Source of the DNA: Candidatus Westeberhardia cardiocondylae
GTDB lineage: Bacteria > Pseudomonadota > Gammaproteobacteria > Enterobacterales > Enterobacteriaceae
DNA: 64,000 nt
Assembly (NCBI GenBank): GCA_001242845.1
Contig: LN774881.1
Coordinates: 468,685 to 532,684 of the forward strand
Reading direction: 5' to 3'
Part shown: positions 12,562 to 24,009 of the stretch, one piece after another
Layout of the letters: every line of letters begins with the position of its first letter
Position numbering within the stretch: the first letter of the stretch is position 1
Translations under genes and position numbers: made by a program
Notes under the pieces: model-generated
What the model was told of the DNA's origin: nothing
Seen by the model: the letters and a program-made list of their open reading frames with translations, nothing else
Databases searched by the model: none

Positions 12562-13780
12562 TTTTTTACCCTGCATACAAAATAACATAATAAAATATTT
12601 TATTTCATAAAATAACATTAAATTCTACACAAATTCCATCTATACAAAATAGAATTCACTTCAATATATAACTTAACATCTACAATACAATATATTTGCA
12701 AAGAAACATTTTTTTACAATACATTAATTACTCAAACCAATATCTATTTTATAAAAAACAATATACAACATCTTAAAAATTATTTTACAAAATTTGCATA
12801 TAAATAATATATACAAATATTAAATACATATAAAATAAATACAACATTATTTAACTCTTATTAAAATAATATAAAATTAAATTATGATAAATACTAATTC
12901 AAAAAATTTCCATTTAAATTATGGAATCTAAATATTAATATATCCAATAACAAAACATTTAAAATACAATACCATCAAAAACATATCAAATTTATACAAA
13001 CATACAAATCAAACAATGAAAATAATAATTTCATAAAATAATCATTAAATATAATTTTTATAATACTCATATTAAAAAAATAAAATCAAATACAAACATA
13101 ACATACTTAACATTTACTACACATAAATTGAATTTCAAAAAAACTAACATTCAACATTTTAAAAATTTTTGTTCAAAAAACTTTAAACATCCAAAAAAAC
13201 AATCTATAATTTTTATTATATTTATATTATAAAATACAAAATCATTGAACTAAAAATCAAATATTAATTTTTACAAATCTACAAGCGTATAATTTATACG
13301 TTTATCCAATAAAATTAATATTACAATTTAAACTAAATATAAAAACTACAAAATAAAATACTTATTTATATCTAATAAATACATAAAAAATAAACAAATA
13401 TAAATTACGCAAATATAACAAAATAAAATTTTTCTATTTAATACAAACCAAAAATTTTTTCTTGAAAAAATATTACATAACATGATACAACATATTCAAA
13501 TTAAACATCATAATTTAAACTATAAAGCTATAAATATATACTATATTCTCATTATATATAAATTTCTTATTTTTGTACAAAAATAATAAAATATTTTAAA
13601 ATAAAACAAAAAATTTATTCTAAAAATTTTGTTATTTATTAAAATTAATAAAATTTCACAATAATTAAAATAAACTATAAAACTAAATAAACACAAAAAA
13701 CAATTTCTAAATTTAATAAATCATCTAAAATAGAATACATCTTAAAATATACTACAAATAAATCAAAAACTATATACAAT
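12562..13780. other. Non-coding spacer between divergent rpoH and fabB
   Basis: About 1.2 kb of low-complexity A+T-rich DNA between rpoH (minus) and fabB (plus). No open frame of convincing length or composition, no tRNA-like cloverleaf and no hairpin of note. It should contain both promoters; I cannot pick them. Confidence 0.6.
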
Positions 13781-15022
13781 ATGAAAAATCAAAAACCTTC
13801 AAAATCCCAAATTAAATGCGCTGTAATTACAGGAATTGGTATTATATCAAGCATTGGAAATAACAAAAAAGAAGTTCTACAATCTCTAAAAAAAGGAAAT
13901 TCAGGGGTTGTATTATCCCAAGAACTAAAAAATTCAGGAATGCGAAGCCATATTTGGGGAAATATTAAACTTGATACAAACGGATTAATTGATAGAAGAA
14001 ATTCCCGATTTATGAACAACGCTTCAATTTACACATACTTATCTATGGAAGAAGCTATCAAAGATTCAAAACTAACAACTAACATGGTTTCTAATGATAG
14101 AACCGGTTTAATTGTAGGTTCAGGAAATGGATCCCCCAAAAATCAAGCATCAAGTTCTAATAAAATGTTAACTAAAGGATTACATAGAGTAGGACCATAT
14201 ATGGTAACAAAAACAATGTCTTCAGGAATATCAGCATGTTTAGCAACATCATTTAAAATACGAGGAGTAAATTATTCCATTAGTTCTGCTTGTTCCACAT
14301 CTGCACATTGTATAGGAAACGCTGCAGAAATGATACAATTTGGAAAACAAGACATAGTATTTGCGGGAGGAGGAGAAGAATTATGTTGGGAAATGGCTTG
14401 TGAATTTGATGCTATGGGAGCACTTTCTACACATTATAACAATTTTCCAAAAAAAGCTTCCAGAACTTACGATATAAATAGAGACGGATTTGTTATATCT
14501 GGAGGTGGAGGAATAGTAGTAATAGAAGAGCTAGAACATGCTTTATCAAGAGATGCTTATATTTACGCTAAAATCATCGGATACGGAGCAAACTCTGATG
14601 GATATAATATGGTAATACCTTCGGGGGAAGGAGCCGTTCGATGTATGAAAATGGCTACAAACAACATTAAAAAACCAATAGATTATTTAAATGTACATGG
14701 AACATCAACAAAAATTGGAGACATAAAAGAAATATGGGCTATAAAAAAAACATTTGGAAAAAAACATCCAAATTTCTCTTCAACAAAATCAATAACTGGA
14801 CATTCCTTGGGTGCTTCCGGAGTTCATGAAATAATTTTTACACTACTAATGCTCAAACACAATTTTATTGCACCAAGTATCAATATAGAAAAATTAGACC
14901 CAGAAGTAAAAAATATGAACCTAATAACAAAATTCACCAAAAAAAACTTAAATATTGCTATGAGCAATAGTTTTGGATTTGGAGGAACTAACGCAAGTAT
15001 TGTTGTATCTAAATACAACTAA
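13781..15022 (+). CDS. fabB: Beta-ketoacyl-ACP synthase I
   Basis: Condenses malonyl-ACP with acyl-ACP in fatty-acid elongation. 413 residues; the only available ATG gives about 12 extra residues (MKNQKPSKSQIK) before the conserved AVITGIGIISSIGNN. The thiolase-fold Cys-His-His triad is visible: SSACSTSAHC (Cys near 175), NVHGTSTKIGD written as LNVHGTSTK, and TGHSLGASG. The C-terminal SNSFGFGGTNAS is intact. No Shine-Dalgarno is evident, so the N-terminal extension is uncertain. It opens a block in E. coli order with truA, accD and folC. Confidence 0.97.
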   Translation: MKNQKPSKSQIKCAVITGIGIISSIGNNKKEVLQSLKKGNSGVVLSQELKNSGMRSHIWGNIKLDTNGLIDRRNSRFMNNASIYTYLSMEEAIKDSKLTTNMVSNDRTGLIVGSGNGSPKNQASSSNKMLTKGLHRVGPYMVTKTMSSGISACLATSFKIRGVNYSISSACSTSAHCIGNAAEMIQFGKQDIVFAGGGEELCWEMACEFDAMGALSTHYNNFPKKASRTYDINRDGFVISGGGGIVVIEELEHALSRDAYIYAKIIGYGANSDGYNMVIPSGEGAVRCMKMATNNIKKPIDYLNVHGTSTKIGDIKEIWAIKKTFGKKHPNFSSTKSITGHSLGASGVHEIIFTLLMLKHNFIAPSINIEKLDPEVKNMNLITKFTKKNLNIAMSNSFGFGGTNASIVVSKYN

Positions 15023-15870
15023 TATATTAATTTAGATACAAATCTATTGTAATATATTCAAAAAAATATAATATTTCAAAACACATTTAAATAAACAAAA
15101 TTAAATTTCTCTAATACACAACATTATTATAAATTATTAATTTAATAAAAATAATACAAATAATATTCTTAAAATAAAATATTTTTAAATAAAAATTAAA
15201 AATCAAAATAACCATTCTATAAATTAGATATAAACACAAATTTACAAAAACGATTATAATCATTTCAAAATTAATATTTAATTTTTGATATAAATTCATT
15301 AACACTTTGAAATCAAACGAAATTGATTCGATATATTTACAATAAATATAAAATTTTTAAAAAATAAACATATTAAAACTATGTAAAATATAAGTTATTC
15401 TTTACATGTCAATTAAATAATTAAAATTAGACTTCAAATTATTTCTACAAAATAATTTCATAATATTATATTCCAAGAAATTTTAAAATTTCCCTTTTCT
15501 AAATTTCTTACTATATTGCATATTTAATACCATTTATTATAAAATAATATTTTTTCGTAAAACCATAATAATTTTATAAAATTAATTAAACTTAAATTAA
15601 TATAATAAAACTTTGTATTCTAAAAACAAACAAAAAATTCTTATATCTAGATTTTCATCAAATATGCAAAATAATATTTAACAACTTCAGTAATAACAAC
15701 ACTATTGTTCTTAATTCATACATTACATAATTCAAATAATTAAAATTTACAAAATATTTAACATCTAAAAATTTCATTAACAAATATAACATATAAAAAC
15801 TAATAAATTAATTAAACTTCTATATGGTTAAATTTATTTCAATTTATTCAACAAAAATTGGTTGTAAAAA
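15023..15870. other. Non-coding spacer between fabB and truA
   Basis: About 850 bases with nothing recognisable. In E. coli pdxB and usg lie in this interval; no remnant is readable on either strand. Confidence 0.6.
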
Positions 15871-16656
15871 ATGAAAATAGCACTCAGCATAGGGTATGAT
15901 GGAAGCAAATTTTTTGGTTGGCAACGTCAAAAAAATCTTTTAAGCATACAAGAAAATATTGAATATGCTTTATCAAAAATTGCAAATGAAAAAATAAAAA
16001 CATCATGCGCTAGTAGAACAGATACTGGAGTACACGCAACTTCACAAATAATACACTTTAACACTAACAAAATACTTCCAATAAACGCATGGACATTAGG
16101 AGTAAATTCAAACTTAAAAAAAAATATTAATGTAAATTGGGCAAAACCAGTACAAAACAATTTTCATGCAAGATTTAGTGCGATCTCAAGAAGATACCGA
16201 TACATAATTTATAATTTTCCAACTAGACCATCATTATTCAATAATGGGTTAATGCATTGCAAAAAAAAGTTAAACATTCAAAACATGAATTTTTCAGCAA
16301 AATATCTATTAGGAGAAAAAAATTTTGTTTCTTTTCGTTCTTCAAAATGTCAATCAAAAACCTCTTGGAGAAATATATACTTATTACAAATTAAAAGCAT
16401 TAATAATTACATTATAATCGACATTAAAGCAAATTCATTTCTGCACCATATGGTACGAAATATTGTAGGAAGTTTCATAGAAATAGGAAAAGAAAAACAA
16501 ACCAAACATTGGATACAAGAATTATTAAAAAATAAAAACAGAAAATTAGCAGGACCCACCGCTCCAGCAAAAGGATTATATTTAGTAGAAATTAAATATC
16601 CAACAAAATTTAATTTACCCATTACACCTATTGGACCATTATTTTTAACAGAATAA
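15871..16656 (+). CDS. truA: tRNA pseudouridine(38-40) synthase
   Basis: Isomerises uridines 38-40 in the anticodon arm of many tRNAs, including leucine tRNAs. 261 residues (270 in E. coli). The catalytic segment ASRTDTGVHA places the nucleophilic aspartate at Asp51. Other family blocks: GYDGSKFFGWQRQ at the N-terminus, FHARFSAISRRYRYIIYN in the middle and FLHHMVRNIVGS near the C-terminus. Position before accD-folC matches E. coli with dedA lost. A possible substrate, tRNA-Leu(CAA), is encoded at 63765. Confidence 0.97.
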   Translation: MKIALSIGYDGSKFFGWQRQKNLLSIQENIEYALSKIANEKIKTSCASRTDTGVHATSQIIHFNTNKILPINAWTLGVNSNLKKNINVNWAKPVQNNFHARFSAISRRYRYIIYNFPTRPSLFNNGLMHCKKKLNIQNMNFSAKYLLGEKNFVSFRSSKCQSKTSWRNIYLLQIKSINNYIIIDIKANSFLHHMVRNIVGSFIEIGKEKQTKHWIQELLKNKNRKLAGPTAPAKGLYLVEIKYPTKFNLPITPIGPLFLTE

Positions 16657-16940
16657 TTTTATTCTGTTCTGTAATTATTTGATATTCAATTAATAGCTAC
16701 AAATACCTAATATCCAATAAATAATTTTAATAAAATACAAATTTCTCAACAAAATAATTCAATTTATCTTTTAAAAATTTTATATTACAATAAACAAGAT
16801 TTAAATTATAAAATTTTAAAATATAAACATTTGAATTTTATTCAAACAAAAAATTAATATTAAAATCACTTAATTATTAAAAATAATATTTAACACATAA
16901 TTATCCAATAAATTTAATCAAAATCATTAATAAAATATAT

Positions 16941-17804
16941 ATGAATTGGATTGAACGAATCACAAAAAAAAATATTACCTCTTCGCATAAAACAAATATA
17001 CCAAAAGGTATATGGGTTAAATGCGAAAATTGCAAACAAATATTATATTATGAAGAATTAAAAAAAAATTTAGAAGTATGCCCAAAATGCGACTATCATA
17101 GACAAATCAGTGCAAGATCTAGACTACATTCTTTTCTAGATATAGAAAACAATTACAAAGAAATTGGTAAAGAACTAGAACCAAAAGACATTCTAAAATT
17201 TAAAGATTCAAAAAAATATAAAGATCGATTAATAAAAGCACAAAAAAATACAAACGAAAAAGATGCGTTAATAGCTATGCAAGGAAAATTATATAAAATG
17301 CCAATAATAGCTGTTTCTTTTGAATTTGCATTTATAGGTGGTTCAATGTCTTCTGTAGTTGGAACACGTTTTGTTTACGCAATAAAAAAAGCATTACAAG
17401 AAAATTGTCCACTGGTTTGTTTTTCAGCAAGTGGAGGAGCAAGAATACAAGAATCATTATTCTCTTTAATGCAAATGGCAAAAACAAGTGCAGCTTTAAA
17501 AAAATTAAAAAAAAAACATCTACCCTACATTTCTGTATTAACCAACCCTACCATGGGCGGTGTATCCGCTAGTTTAGCTATGTTAGGAGACATAAATATT
17601 GCAGAACCTAAAGCGCTTATTGGTTTCACTGGAGCAAAAGTTATCAAACAAACAGTAAAAGAAACCCTTCCATCTGGATTTCAAAGGAGCGAATTTCTAC
17701 TAAAAAAAGGTATGATTGATATTATCATTAGAAGACAAGATATGAGAAAAAGATTAGCAAATATATTAGCAAAATTAATGAATAAACCTAAACCCAATTT
17801 TTAG
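16941..17804 (+). CDS. accD: Acetyl-CoA carboxylase carboxyltransferase subunit beta
   Basis: With AccA transfers the carboxyl group from biotin to acetyl-CoA, forming malonyl-CoA. The N-terminal zinc ribbon is intact (KCENCKQ and VCPKCDYH, four cysteines within residues 28-50). The crotonase-like core carries [30 protein letters not shown] and KLPSGFQ-type [11 protein letters not shown]. 287 residues against 304 in E. coli; the missing part is the acidic/proline-rich C-terminal tail. It is 70 bases before folC, as in E. coli. Confidence 0.97.
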   Translation: MNWIERITKKNITSSHKTNIPKGIWVKCENCKQILYYEELKKNLEVCPKCDYHRQISARSRLHSFLDIENNYKEIGKELEPKDILKFKDSKKYKDRLIKAQKNTNEKDALIAMQGKLYKMPIIAVSFEFAFIGGSMSSVVGTRFVYAIKKALQENCPLVCFSASGGARIQESLFSLMQMAKTSAALKKLKKKHLPYISVLTNPTMGGVSASLAMLGDINIAEPKALIGFTGAKVIKQTVKETLPSGFQRSEFLLKKGMIDIIIRRQDMRKRLANILAKLMNKPKPNF

Positions 17805-17874
17805 AATAAAATTAAAATAAATTTTAACGTAAAATTGTAATATATAATTTTTATTGAAACTAAACTAACATAAA

Positions 17875-19149
17875 ATGTTTACTAATACTAAAAGTTCTTC
17901 GTTATCTTCCTGGATAAATCATATTAAACATTTACATCATAGAAACATGGATCTTGGATTAGAAAGAGTAAAATACGTTGCTAAAAAATTAAAATTACTA
18001 CATCCATCACCATACACTATTATAGTGGGGGGAACCAACGGAAAAGGAACAACATGCCATCTTCTAGAAAGAATCCTAATTTCCAGTGGAATACGCGTAG
18101 GTGTCTATAATTCTCCACACATACTATATTATAACGAAAGAATACGAATACAAGGCAAAATATTACAAGATACTGATCTTGTTCAATCCATGAAAATTAT
18201 AGAAAAACATAGACATAATATATCTTTAAGTTATTTTGAATTTAGCACCCTTTCAGCCTTACAACTATTTAAAAAATTTTCAGTAGATGTAGCAATTTTA
18301 GAAGTAGGTTTAGGAGGAAAATTAGACGCAACAAATATAATAAATTCCGACATTTCAGTAATTACAAATATTGCTCTAGATCATACAGAAATATTAGGAA
18401 CTAATAGAAATAGTATTGCTAAGCAAAAATCTGGAATTTTTCGAAACAAAAAACCAGCAATTTTTGGAGAAGAAAATGTACCTAAAACATTATTTAATGA
18501 AGCCAATAAAATTGGAGCTTTATTATACGTAAAAAATAAAAATTGGTGGATAAAAATAAAAAAAAACAAAAAAAAATGGTCCTGGTGGAACAAAAATTAT
18601 ATTTTAACAGCTCTTCCAATACCTAAAATTCCAATAGAAAACGCTGCTACTGCATTAGCTATTGTTTCATGTTTACCATTCAATATATCAAAAAAAAACA
18701 TTAAAAATGAATTACAAAAAATACAACTTCCTGGAAGATTTCAATGTATAAAAAAAAATCCATTAATAATATTAGATGCTGCGCATAATCCACATGCATC
18801 CGCTTATCTTTCTAACAATATAAAAAAAATATTAAAAAAAACTAAAAAAATAACAGTAATAGTTGGAATGTTAAAAGACAAAAATATACAAGGAACACTT
18901 GCAAATTTTAAAGGAATAGCAAAAAATTGGAATTGTGCTTCTATAAAACATGAAAGAGGCGCTACATCAGAAGAACTATCCATACATCTTAGAGGGGAAA
19001 ACATAAAACAATTCAATAATGTAGTAAGCGCTTGGAACCAAGCTATAAAAGACAGTTCTAAAACAGACTGCATACTAATATTTGGTTCATTCCACACTAT
19101 TTCCCCAATAATGAAATTATTACGAATAAGCACTTATCCTAAAATATAA
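17875..19149 (+). CDS. folC: Dihydrofolate synthase / folylpolyglutamate synthase
   Basis: ATP-dependent addition of glutamate to dihydropteroate and then to folates. 424 residues (422 in E. coli). Mur-ligase-type P-loop GGTNGKGTT at residues 52-60, EVGLGGKLDATN, TNIALDHTEILG and the C-terminal domain ILDAAHNPHA are all present. It works with FolA (59373-59867) in folate supply. Position directly behind accD matches E. coli. A K/W-rich segment (KKNKKKWSWWNKN, about residues 230-242) is low complexity but in a loop region. Confidence 0.97.
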   Translation: MFTNTKSSSLSSWINHIKHLHHRNMDLGLERVKYVAKKLKLLHPSPYTIIVGGTNGKGTTCHLLERILISSGIRVGVYNSPHILYYNERIRIQGKILQDTDLVQSMKIIEKHRHNISLSYFEFSTLSALQLFKKFSVDVAILEVGLGGKLDATNIINSDISVITNIALDHTEILGTNRNSIAKQKSGIFRNKKPAIFGEENVPKTLFNEANKIGALLYVKNKNWWIKIKKNKKKWSWWNKNYILTALPIPKIPIENAATALAIVSCLPFNISKKNIKNELQKIQLPGRFQCIKKNPLIILDAAHNPHASAYLSNNIKKILKKTKKITVIVGMLKDKNIQGTLANFKGIAKNWNCASIKHERGATSEELSIHLRGENIKQFNNVVSAWNQAIKDSSKTDCILIFGSFHTISPIMKLLRISTYPKI

Positions 19150-19482
19150 AACTGTTTCTAAATATATTAGAACAAACAAAAAATTTTTCACAAAACATAT
19201 TTTAAAAATTAAATATTCAAAAACACAATCACATAATTTATATAAAATATATTATTTTATACATAAATTACAATTAATCATATTTAATATATTAAAATAT
19301 ACAAAACCACCACATACAAATTTTCTAAACTATATCTAACCATGCGAAATAAAACTTATAAAACTATTTTCTAATAAACGAACTTAACAATTATTAACTT
19401 ACATAATAAAAATAGTTAAATAAATCTTAATATAAAATACAAAATTTTATTTTCAAACTAAAATGTAAAAATTTTTCTATTA
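19150..19482. other. Short spacer between convergent folC and pta
   Basis: About 330 bases, A+T rich, no gene seen. It must hold the transcript ends of both neighbours, but I see no clear hairpin with a T run. Confidence 0.6.
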
Positions 19483-21630
19483 CTAAGATTGAATGCTAGT
19501 TATTGCTACAGTATAAATAATATCTTCAAGTAACGCTCCTCTAGACAAATCATTCACGGGTTTACATATTCCTTGTAATATAGGACCAATAGATATCAAA
19601 TTTGCCGAACGCTGCACTGCCTTATAAGTCACATTTCCTGTATTAAGATCAGGAAAAATAAATACATTAGCATTCCCAGCAACAGAAGAAAATGGAGCTT
19701 TTATACGTGCAACATCTTGAGAAATTGCTGCATCATATTGCAAAGGTCCATCAATAATTAAAGATGGACATTTTTTTTTCGCCAAAAGAGTAGCTTTTCT
19801 AACTTTATCAACATCTTTACCAAATCCAGAATTTCCTGTAGCATAAGAAATCATAGCAACTCTCGGTTCTATTCCAAAAGTAATAGCAGAATTAGCAGAT
19901 TGCAAAGCAATTTCCGATAATTGTTCAGCAGTAGGATTAGGGTTAATTGCGCAATCTCCGTAAATCAACACCTGATCTGAAAATAACATAAAAAATATAG
20001 AAGATACTAATGAAACCCCCGGTACCATCTTAATAATTTGTAAAGCAGGACGAATAGTATCGGCGGTAGTATTAACAACGCCAGAAACTAAACCATCTAC
20101 ATCTCCACTTTCAAGCATCAATGTACCAAATACTACATTATTCGACAATTGTTTACGAGCCATAAACTCATTCATACCCTTATTCTTACGTAATTCAACA
20201 AGACGAGAAACATATTTCTCTATAAATGCTAAAGGATTAATTATTTGAATATTTCTATGCAATGTTATTCCTTCTGTAAAAGCTATTCTTTTAATAATAT
20301 CCGCATTTCCTAATAATATACAACTTGCAATACCCCTTTCAGAACAAACAGAAGACGCCCTAATTATACGAGAATCATTTCCTTCTGGAAATACAATACG
20401 TTTCTTATGTTGACAAGCCAATTCAATCAAACGATAACAAAAAAAAGAAGAAGAAACAAAAAAAGATTTTTTCAAACTCTTAGCTTTCCTAATACGCAAC
20501 CAAGAATAATCAATATAATCAACAAAAAATTTTTGTATTCTTCTTATTCTAACTCGATCATTTACAAACACCTTTAAATTAAAATTTCTTAAATCCAATA
20601 AAACTTCCACAATATTACTTTTCACAAAAAAAAATGAAATATTACACTTGTTCAAAAGAGTTTGAAAATGTTGATTAATATACAATTTTTTATCTTCATT
20701 AAAATCAGTTAATAATATTGAACTTACTTCAATTCTATTTATTAATATAAAATATATTGCTACCAATGCTTCATAAAAATTTAAAGAAATTATTAATAAA
20801 GATTCAGAATTACAATATTTTAATACACAAAACAAATTATTAGAACAAATAACTATTTCTTTAATTCTTCGAATATATATTTCCCCTTCATATATAACAT
20901 GAGCATTTATATGAGAAATTACATCAACGACTCGAGTAGAAAGCAAATTAATATTCCATGGAATACAACCCAAAATAGGAAACGGAATATCTTTAAATAA
21001 ACAAGAAAAACGATTCTCTAATTTCATTAGAAACGGAAAATAATTCAAATTTTTAAAAATATTAGAAAAAACATATTTATATTCATATTTTGGCGCATCA
21101 ATTTTATTGAAAATAATTCCAATAACATTTTTTTTACAACTATCAAAATATATATCCACTAATTTAATACATTTTTTTAAATTAAAATATGATTTATCCA
21201 GCGAACTTACAAAAATAATCTCAGCATTTAATAATTTTGCAATATCTAAATTCAATTTAAAAAAATACGGATTTTGAAAAGAAGACATTACACCCTCTAT
21301 TAATACCACGCTTTCTTTTGAAAAAGTTTGATAAAAACGAAACGCAATTTCCTCCATTAAAATATTTAATTTATTAGAATCAAAAAGATACTCAACATAA
21401 TTTATATCTAATGAGCATGCATAAGAAACCTGTGGATAATAATGTTTAATAAAGTATGAAATAGAATCAGAAGTGTAAAAAAAATCCACTTCACTTAAAT
21501 TACAATCTGTAACGGGTTTAAAAAAACCAAATCTTATCTTTTGTTTTTCCATAGCATACATCATGCTAAGAACAACACTACTCAACCCAACCCCAATATC
21601 AATAGAAATTAACATAATCACACGAGACAA
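19483..21630 (-). CDS. pta: Phosphate acetyltransferase, long two-domain form
   Basis: Interconverts acetyl-CoA and acetyl phosphate; with AckA it yields acetate and ATP. 715 residues (714 in E. coli). Residues 1 to about 390 form the BioD-like P-loop plus DRTGG regulatory part, much diverged and rich in F, S and V. From KRIVFPEGNDSRIIRAS on, the catalytic PTA domain is well conserved: GLVSGVVNTTADTIRPALQI, YGDCAINPNPTAEQLSEIA, DGPLQYDAA and FIFPDLNTGNVTYKAVQRSA. It follows ackA by 43 bases. Regulatory domain drift against a sharply conserved catalytic domain is notable. Confidence 0.97.
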   Translation of the reverse strand: MSRVIMLISIDIGVGLSSVVLSMMYAMEKQKIRFGFFKPVTDCNLSEVDFFYTSDSISYFIKHYYPQVSYACSLDINYVEYLFDSNKLNILMEEIAFRFYQTFSKESVVLIEGVMSSFQNPYFFKLNLDIAKLLNAEIIFVSSLDKSYFNLKKCIKLVDIYFDSCKKNVIGIIFNKIDAPKYEYKYVFSNIFKNLNYFPFLMKLENRFSCLFKDIPFPILGCIPWNINLLSTRVVDVISHINAHVIYEGEIYIRRIKEIVICSNNLFCVLKYCNSESLLIISLNFYEALVAIYFILINRIEVSSILLTDFNEDKKLYINQHFQTLLNKCNISFFFVKSNIVEVLLDLRNFNLKVFVNDRVRIRRIQKFFVDYIDYSWLRIRKAKSLKKSFFVSSSFFCYRLIELACQHKKRIVFPEGNDSRIIRASSVCSERGIASCILLGNADIIKRIAFTEGITLHRNIQIINPLAFIEKYVSRLVELRKNKGMNEFMARKQLSNNVVFGTLMLESGDVDGLVSGVVNTTADTIRPALQIIKMVPGVSLVSSIFFMLFSDQVLIYGDCAINPNPTAEQLSEIALQSANSAITFGIEPRVAMISYATGNSGFGKDVDKVRKATLLAKKKCPSLIIDGPLQYDAAISQDVARIKAPFSSVAGNANVFIFPDLNTGNVTYKAVQRSANLISIGPILQGICKPVNDLSRGALLEDIIYTVAITSIQS

Positions 21631-21673
21631 AATTTAATCCTTTACGTTATTAATACACCACATTAAAATGTTA

Positions 21674-22897
21674 TTATCCTATTAAACGAACAACATCTTG
21701 AGAAATTATCAACTCTTCATTGGTTGGGATTACAATAGCTGGACGACTATCACGAGAAGTTATAAAACCAGATTTCCCACCACGTGTTGATGAGTTTAAA
21801 TCATAATCCAATTTAAAATTTAATAAAATTAATTTTTTTAACGTTAATTCGCGTATTAGTGCGGAATTTTCACCAATCCCTCCGGTAAAAATAACTGCGT
21901 CTAATTCTCCATCCATTAAAATACTATAAGATCCAATATATTTCGCTAATCGATGACAAAAAACATTTATAGCGCGATGAGAACTAGAAAAAACATTATG
22001 ATAATGTTTTTCCATATAACGACAATCGCTACTAATACCACCACTTAACCCTAACAATCCAGATTTCTTATACAACATCTTTTTAATATCTTCAATCGAC
22101 ATACCCAATTCTTCATATAGATAAAAGATAATAGAAGGATCAATATCTCCGCAACGTGTTCCCATAACTAATCCTTCTAAAGGAGTCATACCCATTGAAG
22201 TATCTACACACTTTCCTTTTCGAATAGCTGAAATAGAACTACCATTTCCTAAATGACATGTAATAACATTAATTTCATTAACTGATTTATTCAAAAATTC
22301 TGCAGATTTACGAGATACATAAAAATGGCTTATTCCATGCGCCCCGTAACGTCGAACACCATAATCCGTATACAAAAAATATGGTAAAGGATACAGATAT
22401 GAATCCTCTTTTATAGTTTGGTGGAAAGCTGTATCAAAAACTGCAACGTTTTTTTTAGAAACATATGGGAACTTTTTTAAAACTTTCCTAATACCAATCA
22501 AATGCGCTGGATTATGCAAAGGAGCAAAAGAAATAGAATCTTCTATATTTTTTATAACATCATCACTAATAATTTCGGATTTAATAAAATGCATACCACC
22601 ATGAACAACACGATGACCTACAGCAAATAATTTTCCTAAATTTTTTAGTTCTTTTTTTAAAATATCATCAATAATAAAATCTAAAACCATGTCAACGGTG
22701 TTCATAATGTCAGAATTCATAATATTCAATACTCTATTTTTCCGTACATTATCTATTTTCCATTCAATACACACCTCTTTTGATAAGAAAAATTCAGCCA
22801 AACCAAAAAGACATTTTTCTTTTTTAGAAAAATCAATAACAGAAAATTTTATTGAAGAACTACCACAATTCAATACTAATATTAATTTATTAAACAT
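21674..22897 (-). CDS. ackA: Acetate kinase
   Basis: Transfers phosphate from acetyl phosphate to ADP, giving ATP and acetate. 407 residues (400 in E. coli). Signatures: [14 protein letters not shown] at the N-terminus, [63 protein letters not shown] and [14 protein letters not shown]. First gene of an ackA-pta operon that is divergent from nuo, the same arrangement as in E. coli. It may be a site of substrate-level ATP production in the symbiont (inference). Confidence 0.98.
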   Translation of the reverse strand: MFNKLILVLNCGSSSIKFSVIDFSKKEKCLFGLAEFFLSKEVCIEWKIDNVRKNRVLNIMNSDIMNTVDMVLDFIIDDILKKELKNLGKLFAVGHRVVHGGMHFIKSEIISDDVIKNIEDSISFAPLHNPAHLIGIRKVLKKFPYVSKKNVAVFDTAFHQTIKEDSYLYPLPYFLYTDYGVRRYGAHGISHFYVSRKSAEFLNKSVNEINVITCHLGNGSSISAIRKGKCVDTSMGMTPLEGLVMGTRCGDIDPSIIFYLYEELGMSIEDIKKMLYKKSGLLGLSGGISSDCRYMEKHYHNVFSSSHRAINVFCHRLAKYIGSYSILMDGELDAVIFTGGIGENSALIRELTLKKLILLNFKLDYDLNSSTRGGKSGFITSRDSRPAIVIPTNEELIISQDVVRLIG

Positions 22898-24009
22898 ATT
22901 TTATACGAAAAAATTACATAAAAACAATTTATTTTAAACATCTAATCTCACAAATTAAAACATACAAAACAACAATACCATTCAATATACAAAACAATTC
23001 AAAACCAATTCTATAAAATATAAAATCAAAAAATATTTAACGATATACACTGTAATTAAAAACTGAAAATTTAATATTTTCTACTTTAAAAAAATAAAAA
23101 ATCTAAATTATATTGTATTAAAACAACACATGCATAAAAACAAAGTTATCAAAAATAAATCAATACCACATTACACATTCAAACAATTACAAAGATTTCA
23201 AAATCAAATGAAATTAAAATGCAAAAAATTAAATAATGTTATCAAACCACAAACTTGTAAAAATTTAAAAATTAAATTTCAAAATAACATAAGGAAGCAT
23301 AATTGAATCATATAAACCTACAAACCAAAAATATTGTAATAATCTTTATTTTTGTTAGAATCAATAAACTCATTTTCAGAATTCCATTATATAATACTAC
23401 AATTTAAATTAAAAAGCAAATAAAATCAGAACCTAAATTTTATAAAATCTTATAGAAACTAAACATATGACAGTAAATAAAATTTTATATACAACTGCAA
23501 AATTATTTTATACAATTGTAATGATATATTTAATATTAAAAGATTATAAACTTAGAATCATACAAAATTGACACAAATGTAACAAACAAAAACGAAAAAC
23601 TAAAGCTATACAATATTCCAATTATGCTCTTTTAAAAACACATAATGAAGTAATCTATTATAAAAAAAACTAAAACTTATTTACTTTATTATGTTACAAA
23701 ACTAAAGTTATTTTAAATTTAACAAAATAAACATCTTCTATTAAATATTCCAAAATATATTAAAGTTTTGGTTGAAATAAATTTCAATTTTTTATATTCT
23801 AAAATAGACTAAACTAAAATTTTTAAAATTTAACAATTCATACTTCAAAATAAAAACGAATAAAATAATTTATTTAAATATAAAAATTCATTCCATTTTG
23901 TTATAATAAAATCCTATCTAAAATTAAAATTTTTGATAAAAATTCAATACAACAATATAAAATAACCTATAACTGCTCTATACTAAACAAACGGAAATTT
24001 AAAATATAA
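22898..24009. other. Eroded spacer between divergent ackA and nuoA
   Basis: About 1.1 kb. In E. coli yfbV, yfbU, several other genes and the nuo regulator lrhA lie here; none is recognisable. Two short frames (TTG at about 23304 after AAGGA, and ATG at about 23467, each about 34 codons) have no family features and are probably chance or remnants. The nuo and ackA promoters must be in this interval. Confidence 0.6.

Noticed and set aside
12562-12618. N-terminal extension of rpoH to 12618
   Set aside because: The ATG at 12561 aligns exactly with the E. coli start and has AGGGT upstream; the extra 19 residues have no counterpart.
15111-15305. Minus-strand open frame of 64 codons between fabB and truA
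   Set aside because: Composition is that of random A+T-rich antisense DNA, with no motif and no syntenic expectation.
21420-21440. TGTGGATAA, a perfect DnaA-box complement
   Set aside because: Single copy inside the pta coding region, in codons conserved for protein reasons, with no cluster and no origin context.
23304-23570. Two short frames in the ackA-nuoA spacer, one after AAGGA
   Set aside because: About 34 codons each, without any recognisable feature; I could not connect them to yfbV, yfbU or lrhA.
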